This document shows positions 52,085 through 63,561 of a DNA stretch of 64,000 nucleotides, piece after piece. The number at the start of each line of letters is the position of its first letter. The stretch's first letter is position 1. Below the pieces are notes generated by a model. That model saw only the letters and a list, made by a program, of their open reading frames with translations, did no database searches and was not told where the DNA came from. Location of the stretch: the NCBI GenBank assembly GCA_963712595.1, contig CAVQIM010000001.1:62001-126000 (forward strand), read 5' to 3'. The DNA comes from VRUE01 sp963712595 (lineage in GTDB: Bacteria; Actinomycetota; Thermoleophilia; Solirubrobacterales; 70-9). The position numbers and the translations under genes are program-made.

Positions 52085-52320
52085 GAGGTCTCCTTGCTAT
52101 TGCTGTACTTGGGACCGGGCGAGGACACCTCCAGCGAGTACTCGGCCCGCAGATGGTTGAGATGCTTCGTCACCTTCTCGCAGAGGGCGAGGTCGACGCC
52201 GCCGGGGTGGTCGATGAAGAGGCGCAGCGATTCCTTGCCCGGCTGCTCGAGCGCGACGAGGTCGAGCTCGGAATCGAGCTCGCGGAGCTGCTGCTGGATG
52301 TCTTGCTGGAGTGCCTGCAT
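52081..52320 (-). CDS. rimP: Ribosome maturation factor RimP, N-terminal domain only
   Basis: RimP assists 30S assembly. This 79-residue product matches only the N-terminal alpha/beta domain, ending at YSLEVSSPG, followed by ten residues and the stop. Normal RimP (about 150) continues with an Sm-like domain. No remnant of that domain can follow, because nusA begins within the stop (GTGA). The start is the ATG at 52320; a longer open frame upstream passes through a terminator hairpin and a repeat and is not coding. The protein sits in the correct rimP-nusA-infB order, so a function is likely. Confidence 0.85.
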   Translation of the reverse strand: MQALQQDIQQQLRELDSELDLVALEQPGKESLRLFIDHPGGVDLALCEKVTKHLNHLRAEYSLEVSSPGPKYSNSKETS

Positions 52321-52334
52321 TCGGTTAAAGCCGT

Positions 52335-52357
52335 AAAAAAAGTGGGCCAGGCCCACT
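52335..52357 (-). terminator. Intrinsic terminator or attenuator before rimP-nusA
   Basis: On the - strand AGTGGGC (52357-52351) and GCCCACT (52347-52341) pair around CTG and are followed by six T (52340-52335). This is a textbook intrinsic terminator only 15 bases before the rimP start. A likely -10 box lies upstream of it at 52392-52397. The hairpin would then be in the leader of the rimP-nusA-infB operon rather than between operons. Confidence 0.8.
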
Positions 52358-52391
52358 TCGGGTACAACGGGACTCACTAAAGCTTGGGCCG

Positions 52392-52397
52392 AGTATA
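52392..52397 (-). promoter_or_regulatory. Probable -10 box of the rimP-nusA-infB operon
   Basis: TATACT on the - strand stands out in the GC-rich gap. The same box is found before mihF. No good -35 match is visible at 16-18 bases, where the edge of the family C repeat begins. A transcript from here would include the hairpin at 52335-52357. Confidence 0.5.
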
Positions 52398-52412
52398 GCT
52401 CTCTAGGCGTGC

Positions 52413-52516
52413 TGGGCCGGCGGGTCCTGTCATGGATTTGGAACCACCACCCGCTGCGGGGGCGGCTGCGCCGCCTCCTCGGGGTGGTCCCCCAAATCCA
52501 TGCCACCCCCCGGCAG
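52413..52516. repeat. Palindromic repeat, family C (copy 1)
   Basis: This element of about 104 bp folds on itself: CATGGATTTGG (52431-52441) pairs with CCCAAATCCATG (52491-52502). Inner stems lie around CCACCACCCGCTGCGGGGGC and CTCGGGGTGGTCC. Copy 2 at 55988-56092 differs at about nine positions. Three of the changes, CAT-G to CGCC and CCATG to CGACG, keep most of the outer pairing. It lies between coaBC and the rimP promoter. Confidence 0.85.
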
Positions 52517-52547
52517 TTGCGCATTCGGGAGACGCCGCTCCAAGCCG

Positions 52548-53792
52548 CTATCTTGCCCGTGAGCTTTGCTTGCTTCGGAGCTGGTCGACTCTCGTCAGGA
52601 TTGCCTCCGCGATTATCTCCTTTGAAGCTTGTGGGACGGGGGTGTCGCCCGTTGGGTCGATCAGGGTTACGGCGTTTTCGTCGCTCTCGAAGCCGATCGC
52701 CGGGTTCGAGATGTCGTTGAGGACGATCAGGTCCGCGTTCTTGCGGGTCAGCTTCTCGCGGGCGCGGTCGACGTTGTTGCCGGCTTCGGCGGCGAAGGCA
52801 ACGACCGTCTGACCGTCGGTGCGCGTGGCGGTAAGGCCGGCGAGGATGTCCTCCGTTGGCTCGAGATGGACATCGAGGGAGGCGTCGCGGGTCAGCTTGC
52901 CCTCGGTCGCCTCGGTGGGACGGAAATCGGCGGGGGCGGCGGCCATCAGGAGGACCTGTGTGGTGGGGAACTGGGCACGGGCCGCGTCGGCGAGTTCCTG
53001 GCCGTTCTCGACGTCGATGCGGTGGACGCCGGGGGGCTCGGGGAGGTTGACGTTGGCGGCGAGCAGGGTGACGTCCGCCCCGCGGCGGGCGGCGGCGGCG
53101 GCGAGGGCGAGTCCCATGCGGCCGCTGGAGCGGTTGCCGAGGTAGCGGACGGAATCGATCGGCTCGCGGGTGCCGCCGGCGGTGACGAGGACGCGGAGGC
53201 CGTCCCAGGGGCGGTGGCCGCTCGGGGCGGCTGTTTCGAGGCGGGCGAGCAAGCGAGTTGGGTCAGGCAGGCGGCCACGGCCGCGCTCGCCGCGGGACGC
53301 CAGAGCACCCTCGTCGGGGTCGATCACGGCGACGCCCCGCTCGCGCAACGTCTGCAGGTTGGCCTGGGTAGCCGCGTCGGCGTACATGCGGTCGTTCATC
53401 GCCGGTGCGACCAGGCGCGGCGCGGTGCAAGCGAGAAACGACGTGGTGAGCATCGAGTCGGCGTTCCCCGCGGCAAGCTTCGCCAGCGTGTTCGCCGAGG
53501 CCGGTGCGATCAGATATGCGTCGCAGTTGGCGGCGAGCTCGAGGTGGCCAATCGGGTCGTGCTCTGGCACCGGATCGCCCGGGAAGGCACCTCGCAGCGG
53601 ATCGCGCTCGAACTCCGAGGTCAGCACTGGGGCGCCGACGATGCCCTCGAATGAGGCGGCGCCGATGAAGCGTGTGGCCGTCTCGGTCATCACGACGCGA
53701 ACGCCGTGGCCAGCCACCGTTGCCAGGCGCGCCAGCTCGAGCGCCTTGTAGGCAGCGATCCCTCCGCTTACGCCGAGCAGGATTCTTGCCAT
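52548..53792 (-). CDS. coaBC: Phosphopantothenoylcysteine synthetase/decarboxylase
   Basis: CoaBC makes 4'-phosphopantetheine from phosphopantothenate and cysteine. The 414-residue protein has the flavin-dependent CoaC half, with GVSGGIAAYKALEL at the start and the active-site region IAPASANTLAKLAAGNADSML near 95. The CoaB half has VTAGGTREPIDSVRYLGNRSSG near 205 and FAAEAGNNVDRAREKLTRKNADLIVLND in pieces further on. It is full length. It follows rpoZ by 33 bp in the actinobacterial order mihF-gmk-rpoZ-coaBC. Confidence 0.96.
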   Translation of the reverse strand: MARILLGVSGGIAAYKALELARLATVAGHGVRVVMTETATRFIGAASFEGIVGAPVLTSEFERDPLRGAFPGDPVPEHDPIGHLELAANCDAYLIAPASANTLAKLAAGNADSMLTTSFLACTAPRLVAPAMNDRMYADAATQANLQTLRERGVAVIDPDEGALASRGERGRGRLPDPTRLLARLETAAPSGHRPWDGLRVLVTAGGTREPIDSVRYLGNRSSGRMGLALAAAAARRGADVTLLAANVNLPEPPGVHRIDVENGQELADAARAQFPTTQVLLMAAAPADFRPTEATEGKLTRDASLDVHLEPTEDILAGLTATRTDGQTVVAFAAEAGNNVDRAREKLTRKNADLIVLNDISNPAIGFESDENAVTLIDPTGDTPVPQASKEIIAEAILTRVDQLRSKQSSRAR

Positions 53793-53825
53793 GGTTTCCT
53801 CGATCCGGCCCTTGCCGGAAGCGCG

Positions 53826-54059
53826 CTAGGCGCGGTACTCGTACTTCAACTTGCCCTCGGCGATCTCTTCGAGCGCGATCGAGAGATAGTTCCTGTCGCC
53901 GGGGATTTCAACCATCGGCGGTGGGTACTCGCCGAAGCTGCCCTCGCCGAGGCTGTGGAAGTAGCTGTTTATCTGCCGGGCCCGCTTGGCGGCGACGACG
54001 ACCGCCGCGTAGTGGGAGTCGGTGTGATCCAGAAGCTTGTCAACGCGTGGTTTGATCAT
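53826..54059 (-). CDS. rpoZ: DNA-directed RNA polymerase omega subunit
   Basis: Omega helps fold the beta' subunit. The 77-residue product has KPRVDKLLDHTDSHYAAV at the start and the terminal NYLSIALEEIAEGKLKYEYR, both characteristic of actinobacterial omega. The central ARQINSYFHSLGEG is also typical. The ATG at 54059 lies inside the end of gmk (a 20-base overlap), so it is translated by coupling. Confidence 0.93.
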   Translation of the reverse strand: MIKPRVDKLLDHTDSHYAAVVVAAKRARQINSYFHSLGEGSFGEYPPPMVEIPGDRNYLSIALEEIAEGKLKYEYRA

Positions 54060-54633
54060 TGGTCCCGGAGTGTAGTGATAGGCCCAGCTCGGTGCGCACG
54101 ATTCCCTCCAGCTCGGTCGCGGCGCGCTCGAGGTCGTCGTTGATGACCCTGTGGGCGAACTCGTCCTGGGCGGCGAGCTCCTGCTCGGCAACCTCCAGGC
54201 GTGCGTCGATCGCCTCGAGGCTGTCGGTTCCACGCGACTCGAGGCGCCGGCGCAGCGCCATCGGGTCCGGTGGGGCAATGAAGACCTGAGCCGACTCGCG
54301 CATCGCGGCGCGCACCTGCCGGGCACCCTGGACCTCGATCTCGAGCACCACCGAGTGCCCCTCGCTGAGCCTGTTGCTGACCTCGGAGCGGAGCGTCCCG
54401 TAGCTGTGGCCGCTGTAGGTGGCGAACTCGAGGAAGTCTTCGGCCGCGATGCGCCGGTCGAACTCCTCGCGCGAGAGGAAGTGGTAATCGCGCCCGTCGA
54501 CCTCGCCGGCGCGCGGCTCCCGCGTCGTCGCCGAGATCGAGAGCTCTAGGTCCGGTATGCGCTCGAGCAGCTTCGAGATCAGCGTTCCCTTGCCGACCCC
54601 CGAGGGACCCGTAATGACGAAGACCTTGGCCAT
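54040..54633 (-). CDS. gmk: Guanylate kinase
   Basis: Gmk phosphorylates GMP to GDP. The 197-residue enzyme has the P-loop GPSGVGKGT (9-17), the GMP-binding TTREPRAGEVDGRDYHF (about 36-52) and the lid region near 130-150 with RGTDS. Length is normal. It lies 33 bp after mihF, and its end overlaps rpoZ by 20 bases. Confidence 0.96.
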   Translation of the reverse strand: MAKVFVITGPSGVGKGTLISKLLERIPDLELSISATTREPRAGEVDGRDYHFLSREEFDRRIAAEDFLEFATYSGHSYGTLRSEVSNRLSEGHSVVLEIEVQGARQVRAAMRESAQVFIAPPDPMALRRRLESRGTDSLEAIDARLEVAEQELAAQDEFAHRVINDDLERAATELEGIVRTELGLSLHSGTNDQTTR

Positions 54634-54666
54634 TGCGGCCCGGGATACTGACTGACCCGGCGGTCG

Positions 54667-54999
54667 CTACCTACGGAGCTGGGAGACCAGCTCGGCGCGC
54701 TGGCGCTCGGAAAGGCCGCCGATCGTCTTCGAGGGGGAGATACGGCACTGGTTGAGGATCCTGTTGGTCTTGACCCGGCCGTACTTCGGTACCGCAAGCA
54801 GCATGTCGAAGACCTTCGCAGTCAACACGTAATCGGGCGGGTCGAGCAGGAGAGCGTGGATGTTGGCCTTCCCCGCTTTCAGGTCCTTCTTCAGCTTCGC
54901 CCGCGCGGTGCGAATGTCGTTGGCGCGTTTGAGGGCATCCATCCGCTGGTCCAGCGACCTCTCTGGGGCCGCGGCGGAGGTCTTGACTGGGGCAGGCAT
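54667..54999 (-). CDS. mihF: Actinobacterial integration host factor
   Basis: This nucleoid protein of the mycobacterial IHF type bends DNA and is found in actinobacteria. The 110-residue product has the basic helical region RTARAKLKKDLKAGKA and the helix-two-turn-helix segment VPKYGRVKTNRILNQCRISPSKTIGGLS, split here for length. It ends in RAELVSQL. The ATG at 54999 is chosen because a promoter with a TATACT box lies ten bases upstream. The longer frame upstream would cross that promoter. It heads the mihF-gmk-rpoZ-coaBC cluster. Confidence 0.92.
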   Translation of the reverse strand: MPAPVKTSAAAPERSLDQRMDALKRANDIRTARAKLKKDLKAGKANIHALLLDPPDYVLTAKVFDMLLAVPKYGRVKTNRILNQCRISPSKTIGGLSERQRAELVSQLRR

Positions 55000-55009
55000 G
55001 TGGGCGGCG

Positions 55010-55037
55010 AGTATAGCCGCGGGTCGTCCGGGTGCAA
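55010..55037 (-). promoter_or_regulatory. Probable promoter of mihF-gmk-rpoZ, near-leaderless
   Basis: On the - strand TTGCAC (55037-55032) and TATACT (55015-55010) are 16 bases apart. The ATG of mihF is ten bases after the -10 box, so the mRNA would start at or just before it and lack a ribosome-binding site. Confidence 0.6.
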
Positions 55038-55087
55038 GGGCTTCCAACCCAAATGCCCCCAAATTCACCTCAACCTCGACTCTAGGT

Positions 55088-56922
55088 TTAGGCGATGGGG
55101 CGGACGGGAGTGCCGCTTCGATCGTCTTTGAGCGCTCCGGCGATCTCTTTGGCAACCCTCTCCCCCGCTCGCGGGTCCCGGAAGCTCTCGGTGCCGACGG
55201 CGACCAGCGTCGCTCCGGCAGCGATCAGCTCGAGCGCATCGACGCCGCTCGACACGCCACCCATGCCTACGATCGGGATGCTCACGGCCGCCGCGACTGC
55301 TCGGAGCTGTGCAACCGCGATCGGCCTGACGGCGGGCCCCGAGAGGCCTCCGTGGCCGGCGGCGATGCCCGGCCGTCCGGTCGCCGCGTCGATCGCGCTT
55401 GCCTTCAGGGTGTTGATCAGCGACACCGCATCCGCCCCGCCTTGCTCGGCGGCAACCGCGACGGCCGCCGGGTCGGCGACATTCGGCGTCAGCTTCACGA
55501 TCAACGGCTTCTCCGTCAGCGGCCGCAGCGCTTCCAGCAACACCTCCGTCTCGCTCGGCTGCTCGCCGACGATCAGGCCGGAGTGCACGTTCGGGCAGGA
55601 GACGTTCAACTCGATCGCCGTCACCTCGTCCCTCTCCCCCACGCCTGCGATCAGCCTCGAGAACTCCTCCCGGCTCGTCCCCATCACCGAGACGATCAGC
55701 GGCACCGGCAGCTCCGCCAGCTGCGGCAGGTCCTCCGCGAGGAATCCATCCAGGCCCTTGTTCGGCAGCCCGATCGAGTTGATCATCCCGGCGGGCGTCT
55801 CCCAGATCCGCTGCGGATCGTTGCCAACCCGCACCTCCGGCGTGATCGTCTTGGAGACGAATGCTGAGAACGGAAAGTCCCTCAAGAGCTCATCGCCATA
55901 CACGCGCCGAGCCGCAATCGCGTCGAACGTCCCAGAAGCATTGATCACGGGGTGTTCCAGCTCGATGCCGCAGAACTCAGTTGTGGTTGGGCGGGCGGGT
56001 CCTGTCGCCGATTTGGTGCCACCACCCGCTGCGGGGGCGGCTGACGCCGCCTCCTCGGGGTGGTCCCCCAAATCGACGCCACCCCCCGGCAGGGGCCGAA
56101 TCACGGGACCGTCTACGCATAGGCGGAGGTAGCTGCCGTCCCCTCGAGGCACAGCGCAGCCGAAGCAAGCGCCGTAGCCGCAGGCCATCGGAGACTCCAT
56201 CGCAAGCTGGCAAGGGACGTCGCGTGCGAGGCAGAGGGCTGCGACGGCACCGAGCATTGGCGGCGGGCCGCATGCATAGACAACGGCTGTCGCGGCATCG
56301 TCGCCCTCGAGCATGTCGGCCAGGAGGTCAGTGACGTAGCCGTGGTGGCCGGCGTGGCCGTCGTCGCTGGCAAGGCGGACCTCGCAGCAGGAGAAGAGGT
56401 CGTCGAGACCGCCCGAGTGCGCCTCGTCGCGGAAGCCGAGGAGGACCCGGGTCGGGATGTTCTTCGCCGCGAAGGTGCGGCGCAGCAGGGCCAGCGGTGC
56501 GATGCCGATGCCGCCGCCGACGAGGATCGCGCCCGCCGCCCCGGCCGAAAGCTCCCGTGGAGCGGAGAAGCTATTGCCCAGCGGCCCGTTGACCCAGACG
56601 CGCTCGCCCGCCTCCAACTCGCAGAGGCGGTCAGTGCCCGGCCCAATCCCCTCCACCAAGAAATCCAATCGCACCCCGCTGACTTCGCCCTTTTTCTCTC
56701 TATGCGAGACAAAAGGCGAAGTCAGCGTTGCGTTGGCGACGGATAGCGCTCGGGGCAGGAACGGGCGCTGGGAGCGCTGCTCCCAGTGGTGCTCGGCGGC
56801 CAGCATGTAGAACTGGCCTGGCTCGGGTTCTGGGCCCTCGCTGTCCAGCAGCGAGAAGACCCGGTAGCCACCGGAAGCACGGTTCTCGGTGACCTCGCAG
56901 AGGCGTCGCCCGAAGGGGGCGG

Positions 56923-56926
<4 letters not shown>
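55088..56926 (-). CDS. pyrKD: Fused dihydroorotate dehydrogenase electron-transfer and catalytic subunits (PyrK-PyrD)
   Basis: Type 1B dihydroorotate dehydrogenases use PyrK, with FAD and a [2Fe-2S] cluster, to pass electrons from PyrD to NAD+. This one 612-residue frame has both. PyrK (about 1-275) has GGGIGIAPLALL, YACGPPPML and the cluster cysteines in ACGYGACFGC and LRLCVDG. PyrD (about 320-612) has NASGTFD, ELNVSCPNV with the catalytic Cys, and GMGGVSSGVDALE. The linker (about 279-313) is the reverse reading of a family C repeat, and residues 67-84 in PyrK come from a family D repeat. The ATG overlaps the carB stop. The two are normally separate genes. Confidence 0.93.
55988..56092. repeat. 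Palindromic repeat, family C (copy 2), inside pyrKD
   Basis: This copy is about 91 percent identical to the one at 52413-52516, with one inserted base. It is read in frame on the - strand as a Gly/Ala/Pro-rich linker of about 35 residues between PyrK and PyrD. The outer CGCCGATTT/AAATCGACG pairing is kept with one wobble. It carries no stop in the used frame. Confidence 0.85.
56677..56727. repeat. Small palindromic repeat, family D (copy 4), inside pyrKD
   Basis: The perfect 13-bp arms CGCTGACTTCGCC and GGCGAAGTCAGCG enclose a T-rich and an A-rich box and a GTCTC/GAGA inner stem, with GCATAG as loop on the - strand. The 51 bases are a whole number of codons and add about 17 residues (TSPFVSHREKKGEVSG) to a loop of PyrK. 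The plan matches copies 1-3, but the arms differ in sequence. Confidence 0.75.
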
Positions 56927-60030
<3,104 letters not shown>

Positions 60031-60090
60031 AGGAATATTCGCTGTGCTCCGGTCGCAGGGAATCGGATATGGACGCTCCCTCCGCTCCGC

Positions 60091-61203
60091 TCATGAGGCC
60101 AGCTCGAGGAAGGAGTCGAAGAGATGGCGCGCGTCGTGCGGTCCGGGGCCGGCCTCGGGGTGGTACTGGACGGTCGCGGCGGCGACGTCCCTCAGCACCA
60201 GGCCCTCGACCGTGCGGTCGTAGAGGTTGAGGTGGGAGAGCTCGGCCGGGCCGAAGTCGGTCTCCCACCGCACCGGCTCGTCGGCCTCGATCCGCAACTC
60301 GCCCCCAGGGCCCTGCACGGCGAAGCCGTGGTTCTGGGAGGTGATGTCGATCCTGCCCGTCGCCAGGTCCTTGACCGGGTGGTTGGCGCCGCGGTGACCG
60401 AAGGGGAGCTTGAAGGTCTGCAGGCCGACGGCGCGGCAGAGCAGCTGGTGGCCGAGGCAGATGCCGAAGAGGGGCTTCTTGCCGACGAGGTCGCGCACCG
60501 TCTCCACCACGTAGTCGAGCGCCGCCGGATCGCCGGGCCCGTTGGCGAGGAAGACCAGGTCGGGCTCCTCTGCGAGCACCTCCTCGGTTGAGGACGCGCA
60601 GGGGAGCAGGGTCACCCGGCAGCCACGCTCGCGCAGCTGCCGCACGATGTTGAGCTTGATCCCGGTGTCGATGCCGACCACGTGAAGGCCGTCCCCCTCG
60701 AAGCGCACCGGCTCCGGTGGAGTGACGGTTCGCGCCAGGTCGGCGCCGTCCATCGAGGGCTCCGCTTCGACCTGCGCGCGCGCCTCGGACTCTGCCATCT
60801 CGGCCGGGAAGATCCCGCCGCGCATCGCGCCGCGGTCGCGGATGTGGCGAACCAGGGCGCGGGTGTCGACGCCGCCGATGCCGGGCACGCCGCAGTCGGC
60901 GAGCCAGTCGAGCCAGCCCCCCTCGGCGGTGGCGACGTCCTCGCCGTTCTTGGGGTCGCGCATGACGACGCCGCGGGCGTGGATGCGATCGGACTCCATC
61001 GCCGCCGCGCCGACCCCGTAGTTGCCGATCAGCGGGTAGGTGAAGACGATGATCTGGCCGGCATAGGAGGGGTCGGTGACCGACTCCTGGTATCCGGCCA
61101 TCGCCGTGTTGAAGACCACCTCGCCGGTCACAGGCCCTCCGGCCCCGCACGGCACGCCGTCGAAGCGCGCCCCGTCCTCGAGCAGCACGTAGCCCTCCGT
61201 CAT
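60091..61203 (-). CDS. carA: Carbamoyl-phosphate synthase small subunit
   Basis: CarA hydrolyses glutamine and sends ammonia to CarB. The 370-residue protein has the N-terminal CPSase_sm domain (FNTAMAGYQESVTDPSYAG near 31). Its class I amidotransferase domain has the catalytic Cys in FGICLGHQLL near 244 and the His/Glu pair in VQYHPEAGPGP near 345. The ATG at 61203 abuts a family D repeat that occupies its ribosome-binding region; the only candidate site, AAAAGG, is in the repeat arm nine bases upstream. Confidence 0.96.
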   Translation of the reverse strand: MTEGYVLLEDGARFDGVPCGAGGPVTGEVVFNTAMAGYQESVTDPSYAGQIIVFTYPLIGNYGVGAAAMESDRIHARGVVMRDPKNGEDVATAEGGWLDWLADCGVPGIGGVDTRALVRHIRDRGAMRGGIFPAEMAESEARAQVEAEPSMDGADLARTVTPPEPVRFEGDGLHVVGIDTGIKLNIVRQLRERGCRVTLLPCASSTEEVLAEEPDLVFLANGPGDPAALDYVVETVRDLVGKKPLFGICLGHQLLCRAVGLQTFKLPFGHRGANHPVKDLATGRIDITSQNHGFAVQGPGGELRIEADEPVRWETDFGPAELSHLNLYDRTVEGLVLRDVAAATVQYHPEAGPGPHDARHLFDSFLELAS

Positions 61204-61249
61204 TCCGGTGCGCCTTTTGTGGTCATGGGCCGCATAAAGCGCACCGGAA
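61203..61249. repeat. Small palindromic repeat, family D (copy 3)
   Basis: The arms TTCCGGTGCGCCTT and AAAGCGCACCGGAA pair with one wobble around an inner stem TGTGG/CCGCA and the loop TCATGGG. It exactly fills the space between the pyrC stop and the carA ATG. The arm and inner stem are the same as in copy 2 at 46.2 kb. Confidence 0.8.
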
Positions 61250-61255
61250 GGGGGG

Positions 61256-62602
61256 TCATGCGGCTACTCCTAGGCTGAAGCTGCGCAGGCGGTAGGCGAT
61301 TTGGCCGCCGGCGAGGGTCATCAGGACCTGGCCGGTGAGCTTGCGCCCGGCGCACCAGGAGTTCGAGGAGCGGCTCTCGTAGCCGTTCTCTCCAACGGTC
61401 CACTCGGCGCTGAGGTCGCAGAGCGCCACGTTCGCCTCGCTGCCGGGCGCCAGAGAGGGTCGCTCGACGCCGAAGGGCTCGGCCCCGCCCGCCATGCGCT
61501 CGACCAGGAGGGAGAGGTCGAGCACGCCGGGCAGGACGAGCTCGGTGTGCAGGGCGGCGAAGGCTGTCTCGAGGCCGGTCACGCCCATCGCCGCCTGCTC
61601 GAAGGGGACCTCCTTTTCCTCCGCCGCGTGCGGGGCGTGATCGGTGGCGACGCAATCGATCGTGCCGTCGCGAAGACCGTCGATCAGGGCCTGGCGGTCG
61701 GCCTCCGTGCGCAGCGGTGGGTTCATCTTGAAGCGGTGGGGGTCGAGGCTGCGAACCTCCTCGTCGGTGAGGCAGAGATGGTGGGGCGACGCCTCGCAGC
61801 TGATCCGCACGCCTGCCGCTCGGGCGGCCCGGACCGCCTCGACCGACTCGGCCGCGGAGAGGTGCTGGACGTGGATGCGGCCGCCCTCGTAGCCGGCGAG
61901 CGCTGCGTCGCGGGCGATCGTCGTCGACTCGGAGACCGAGGGGATTCCCTCGAGGCCGAGCGCGGCCGAGACCGACCCCTCGTGCATGACGCCGCCGCCG
62001 GAGAGCTCGGGGTCCTCCTCGTGCAGGGCGATCGTGCCGCCGCAGAGGCGCTGGTACTGCAAGGCTCGGCGCAGCAGGCGGGCGCTTCGAATCGGCAGGC
62101 CGTCGTCGCTGAAGCCGAGGGCGCCGGCCGCTCGCAGCGAGGCCATCTCGGTCAGCTCCTCCCCTTCCATTGCCCGCGTCACCGTGGCGAGAAAGCCGAC
62201 CGGGACCGAGGCGGCGGCGCGGGCATCCTCGCGCAGCGCCTCGACATCGGCTGGCGTGGAGACGGTCGGGTCCGTGTTCGCCATCGCGACGATGCCGCAG
62301 TAGCCGCCGGCCGCCGCGGATCGGGTTCCGGTCTCGATGTCCTCCTTGTGCTCCTGGCCGGGAGTGCGCAGGTGAACGTGGGGGTCGAAGAAGGCGGGAA
62401 ACGCGTGCAGGCCGCGGGCCTCGATCTCCTCGAGGCCATCGCCGGAGGCCGTTCCCCCAGGGGCCAGCTCGGCGATCCGGCCATCGCGGATCACGACGTC
62501 GTGCGGCCCGTCGATTCCGGCGATCGGATCGAGGACGGTCGCTCCGCGCAGGAGGAGGTCCGCGCTCTCCCCAGCGCGCATCTCGAGCTGGGCCGAGCTC
62601 AC
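61256..62602 (-). CDS. pyrC: Dihydroorotase (class I)
   Basis: PyrC closes the ring of carbamoyl aspartate to dihydroorotate. The 448-residue amidohydrolase has the metal motif FFDPHVHLRTPG with His75 and His77. It also has NTDPTVSTP, IHVQHLS, and the catalytic Asp in CVATDHAPHA near 315. Length is typical of the class I (AllB-like) enzymes of Gram-positives. The GTG overlaps the pyrB stop (GTGA). Confidence 0.96.
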   Translation of the reverse strand: MSSAQLEMRAGESADLLLRGATVLDPIAGIDGPHDVVIRDGRIAELAPGGTASGDGLEEIEARGLHAFPAFFDPHVHLRTPGQEHKEDIETGTRSAAAGGYCGIVAMANTDPTVSTPADVEALREDARAAASVPVGFLATVTRAMEGEELTEMASLRAAGALGFSDDGLPIRSARLLRRALQYQRLCGGTIALHEEDPELSGGGVMHEGSVSAALGLEGIPSVSESTTIARDAALAGYEGGRIHVQHLSAAESVEAVRAARAAGVRISCEASPHHLCLTDEEVRSLDPHRFKMNPPLRTEADRQALIDGLRDGTIDCVATDHAPHAAEEKEVPFEQAAMGVTGLETAFAALHTELVLPGVLDLSLLVERMAGGAEPFGVERPSLAPGSEANVALCDLSAEWTVGENGYESRSSNSWCAGRKLTGQVLMTLAGGQIAYRLRSFSLGVAA

Positions 62603-63561
62603 GCCGGTTGCCCTATCGGCGTTGCGCGCTGCGCCCCGTCGCCCGCGACCGGCGCCGGCTCCTCGTCGCTCGCGGCCAATAGCTCATAGAGAATCGCCAT
62701 TCGAACCACCAGGCCGGAGGCGACCTGCTCGGCGATCAGCGACTGCGGCGAGTCGATCACCTCGCCGGAGAGCTCGATGCCGCGGTTGATCGGGCCGGGG
62801 TGCATCAAGAGCTGGCGAGGGTTGAGGCGGCGCGAGTCGATCTGGAAGTGCGCCGCGTACTCGCGCAGCGAAGGGACGAAGCTCTCGCGCATGCGCTCGC
62901 GCTGAAGGCGCAGGGCGTAGACCACGTCTGCCTCACCGAGCTGCTCGAGCGAGTGGGTGACCTCGCACCCGAGTTGCTCGAGGCCGCGCGGGATCAGCGC
63001 CGGCGGGCCGCAGACCGTTACCTCGGCTCCCATCGCGGTGAAGGCGATCAGGTTCGAGCGAGCGACCCGGCTGTGCAGCACGTCGCCGACGATCCAGACC
63101 CGTTTCCCTTCGAGCGATCCGAGACGACGTCGCAGCGTGTAGACGTCGAGCAGCGCCTGGCTCGGGTGCTCGTGCTTGCCGTCGCCGGCGTTGACGACCG
63201 CCGCCTCGGTCCAATCGGCGACGAGCTGGGCCGCACCGGCGTAGGGGTGGCGCAGCACGATCGCCGCCGGTTCGTAGGCGGAGAGGGTGGCAACCGTGTC
63301 CTTCAGCGACTCGCCCTTGTCGACCGAGGAGCCGGCCGCCTTGACCGAGACGAGGTCGGCGGAAAGGCGCTTGGCTGCCAGCTCGAAGGAGCTGCTGGTC
63401 CGCGTGCTCGACTCGTAGAAGAGGGTGACGATGGTGCGTCCGCGCAGGGTCGGGACCTTCTTGATGTCGCGGCGGCCGACCTCGGCGAAGCTCTCGGCCC
63501 GCTCGAGGATCGCCTCGATCTCCGCTTTCGAGAGGTCGCTCATCGAGAGCAGGTGCTTCAC
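62599..63561 (-). CDS. pyrB: Aspartate carbamoyltransferase catalytic subunit
   Basis: PyrB joins carbamoyl phosphate and aspartate, the committed pyrimidine step. The 320-residue protein has the carbamoyl phosphate loop YESSTRTSSSFE (49-60), AGSSVDKGESL near 76, the HPSQALLD block near 131 and HPGPINRG near 264. No regulatory subunit gene (pyrI) is seen. The GTG overlaps the pyrR stop. The C-terminus has a short Pro/Ala-rich tail. Confidence 0.97.
   Translation of the reverse strand: MKHLLSMSDLSKAEIEAILERAESFAEVGRRDIKKVPTLRGRTIVTLFYESSTRTSSSFELAAKRLSADLVSVKAAGSSVDKGESLKDTVATLSAYEPAAIVLRHPYAGAAQLVADWTEAAVVNAGDGKHEHPSQALLDVYTLRRRLGSLEGKRVWIVGDVLHSRVARSNLIAFTAMGAEVTVCGPPALIPRGLEQLGCEVTHSLEQLGEADVVYALRLQRERMRESFVPSLREYAAHFQIDSRRLNPRQLLMHPGPINRGIELSGEVIDSPQSLIAEQVASGLVVRMAILYELLAASDEEPAPVAGDGAQRATPIGQPA

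Noticed and set aside
52081..52100. Possibility that RimP is cut by a frameshift
   Set aside because: nusA starts in the rimP stop and is complete, so there is no room for the missing domain.
60031..60090. Candidate repeat or small gene in the carA-carB gap
   Set aside because: The 60 bases have some similarity to GGAGGGAGCG-type text but form no hairpin and no plausible reading frame.
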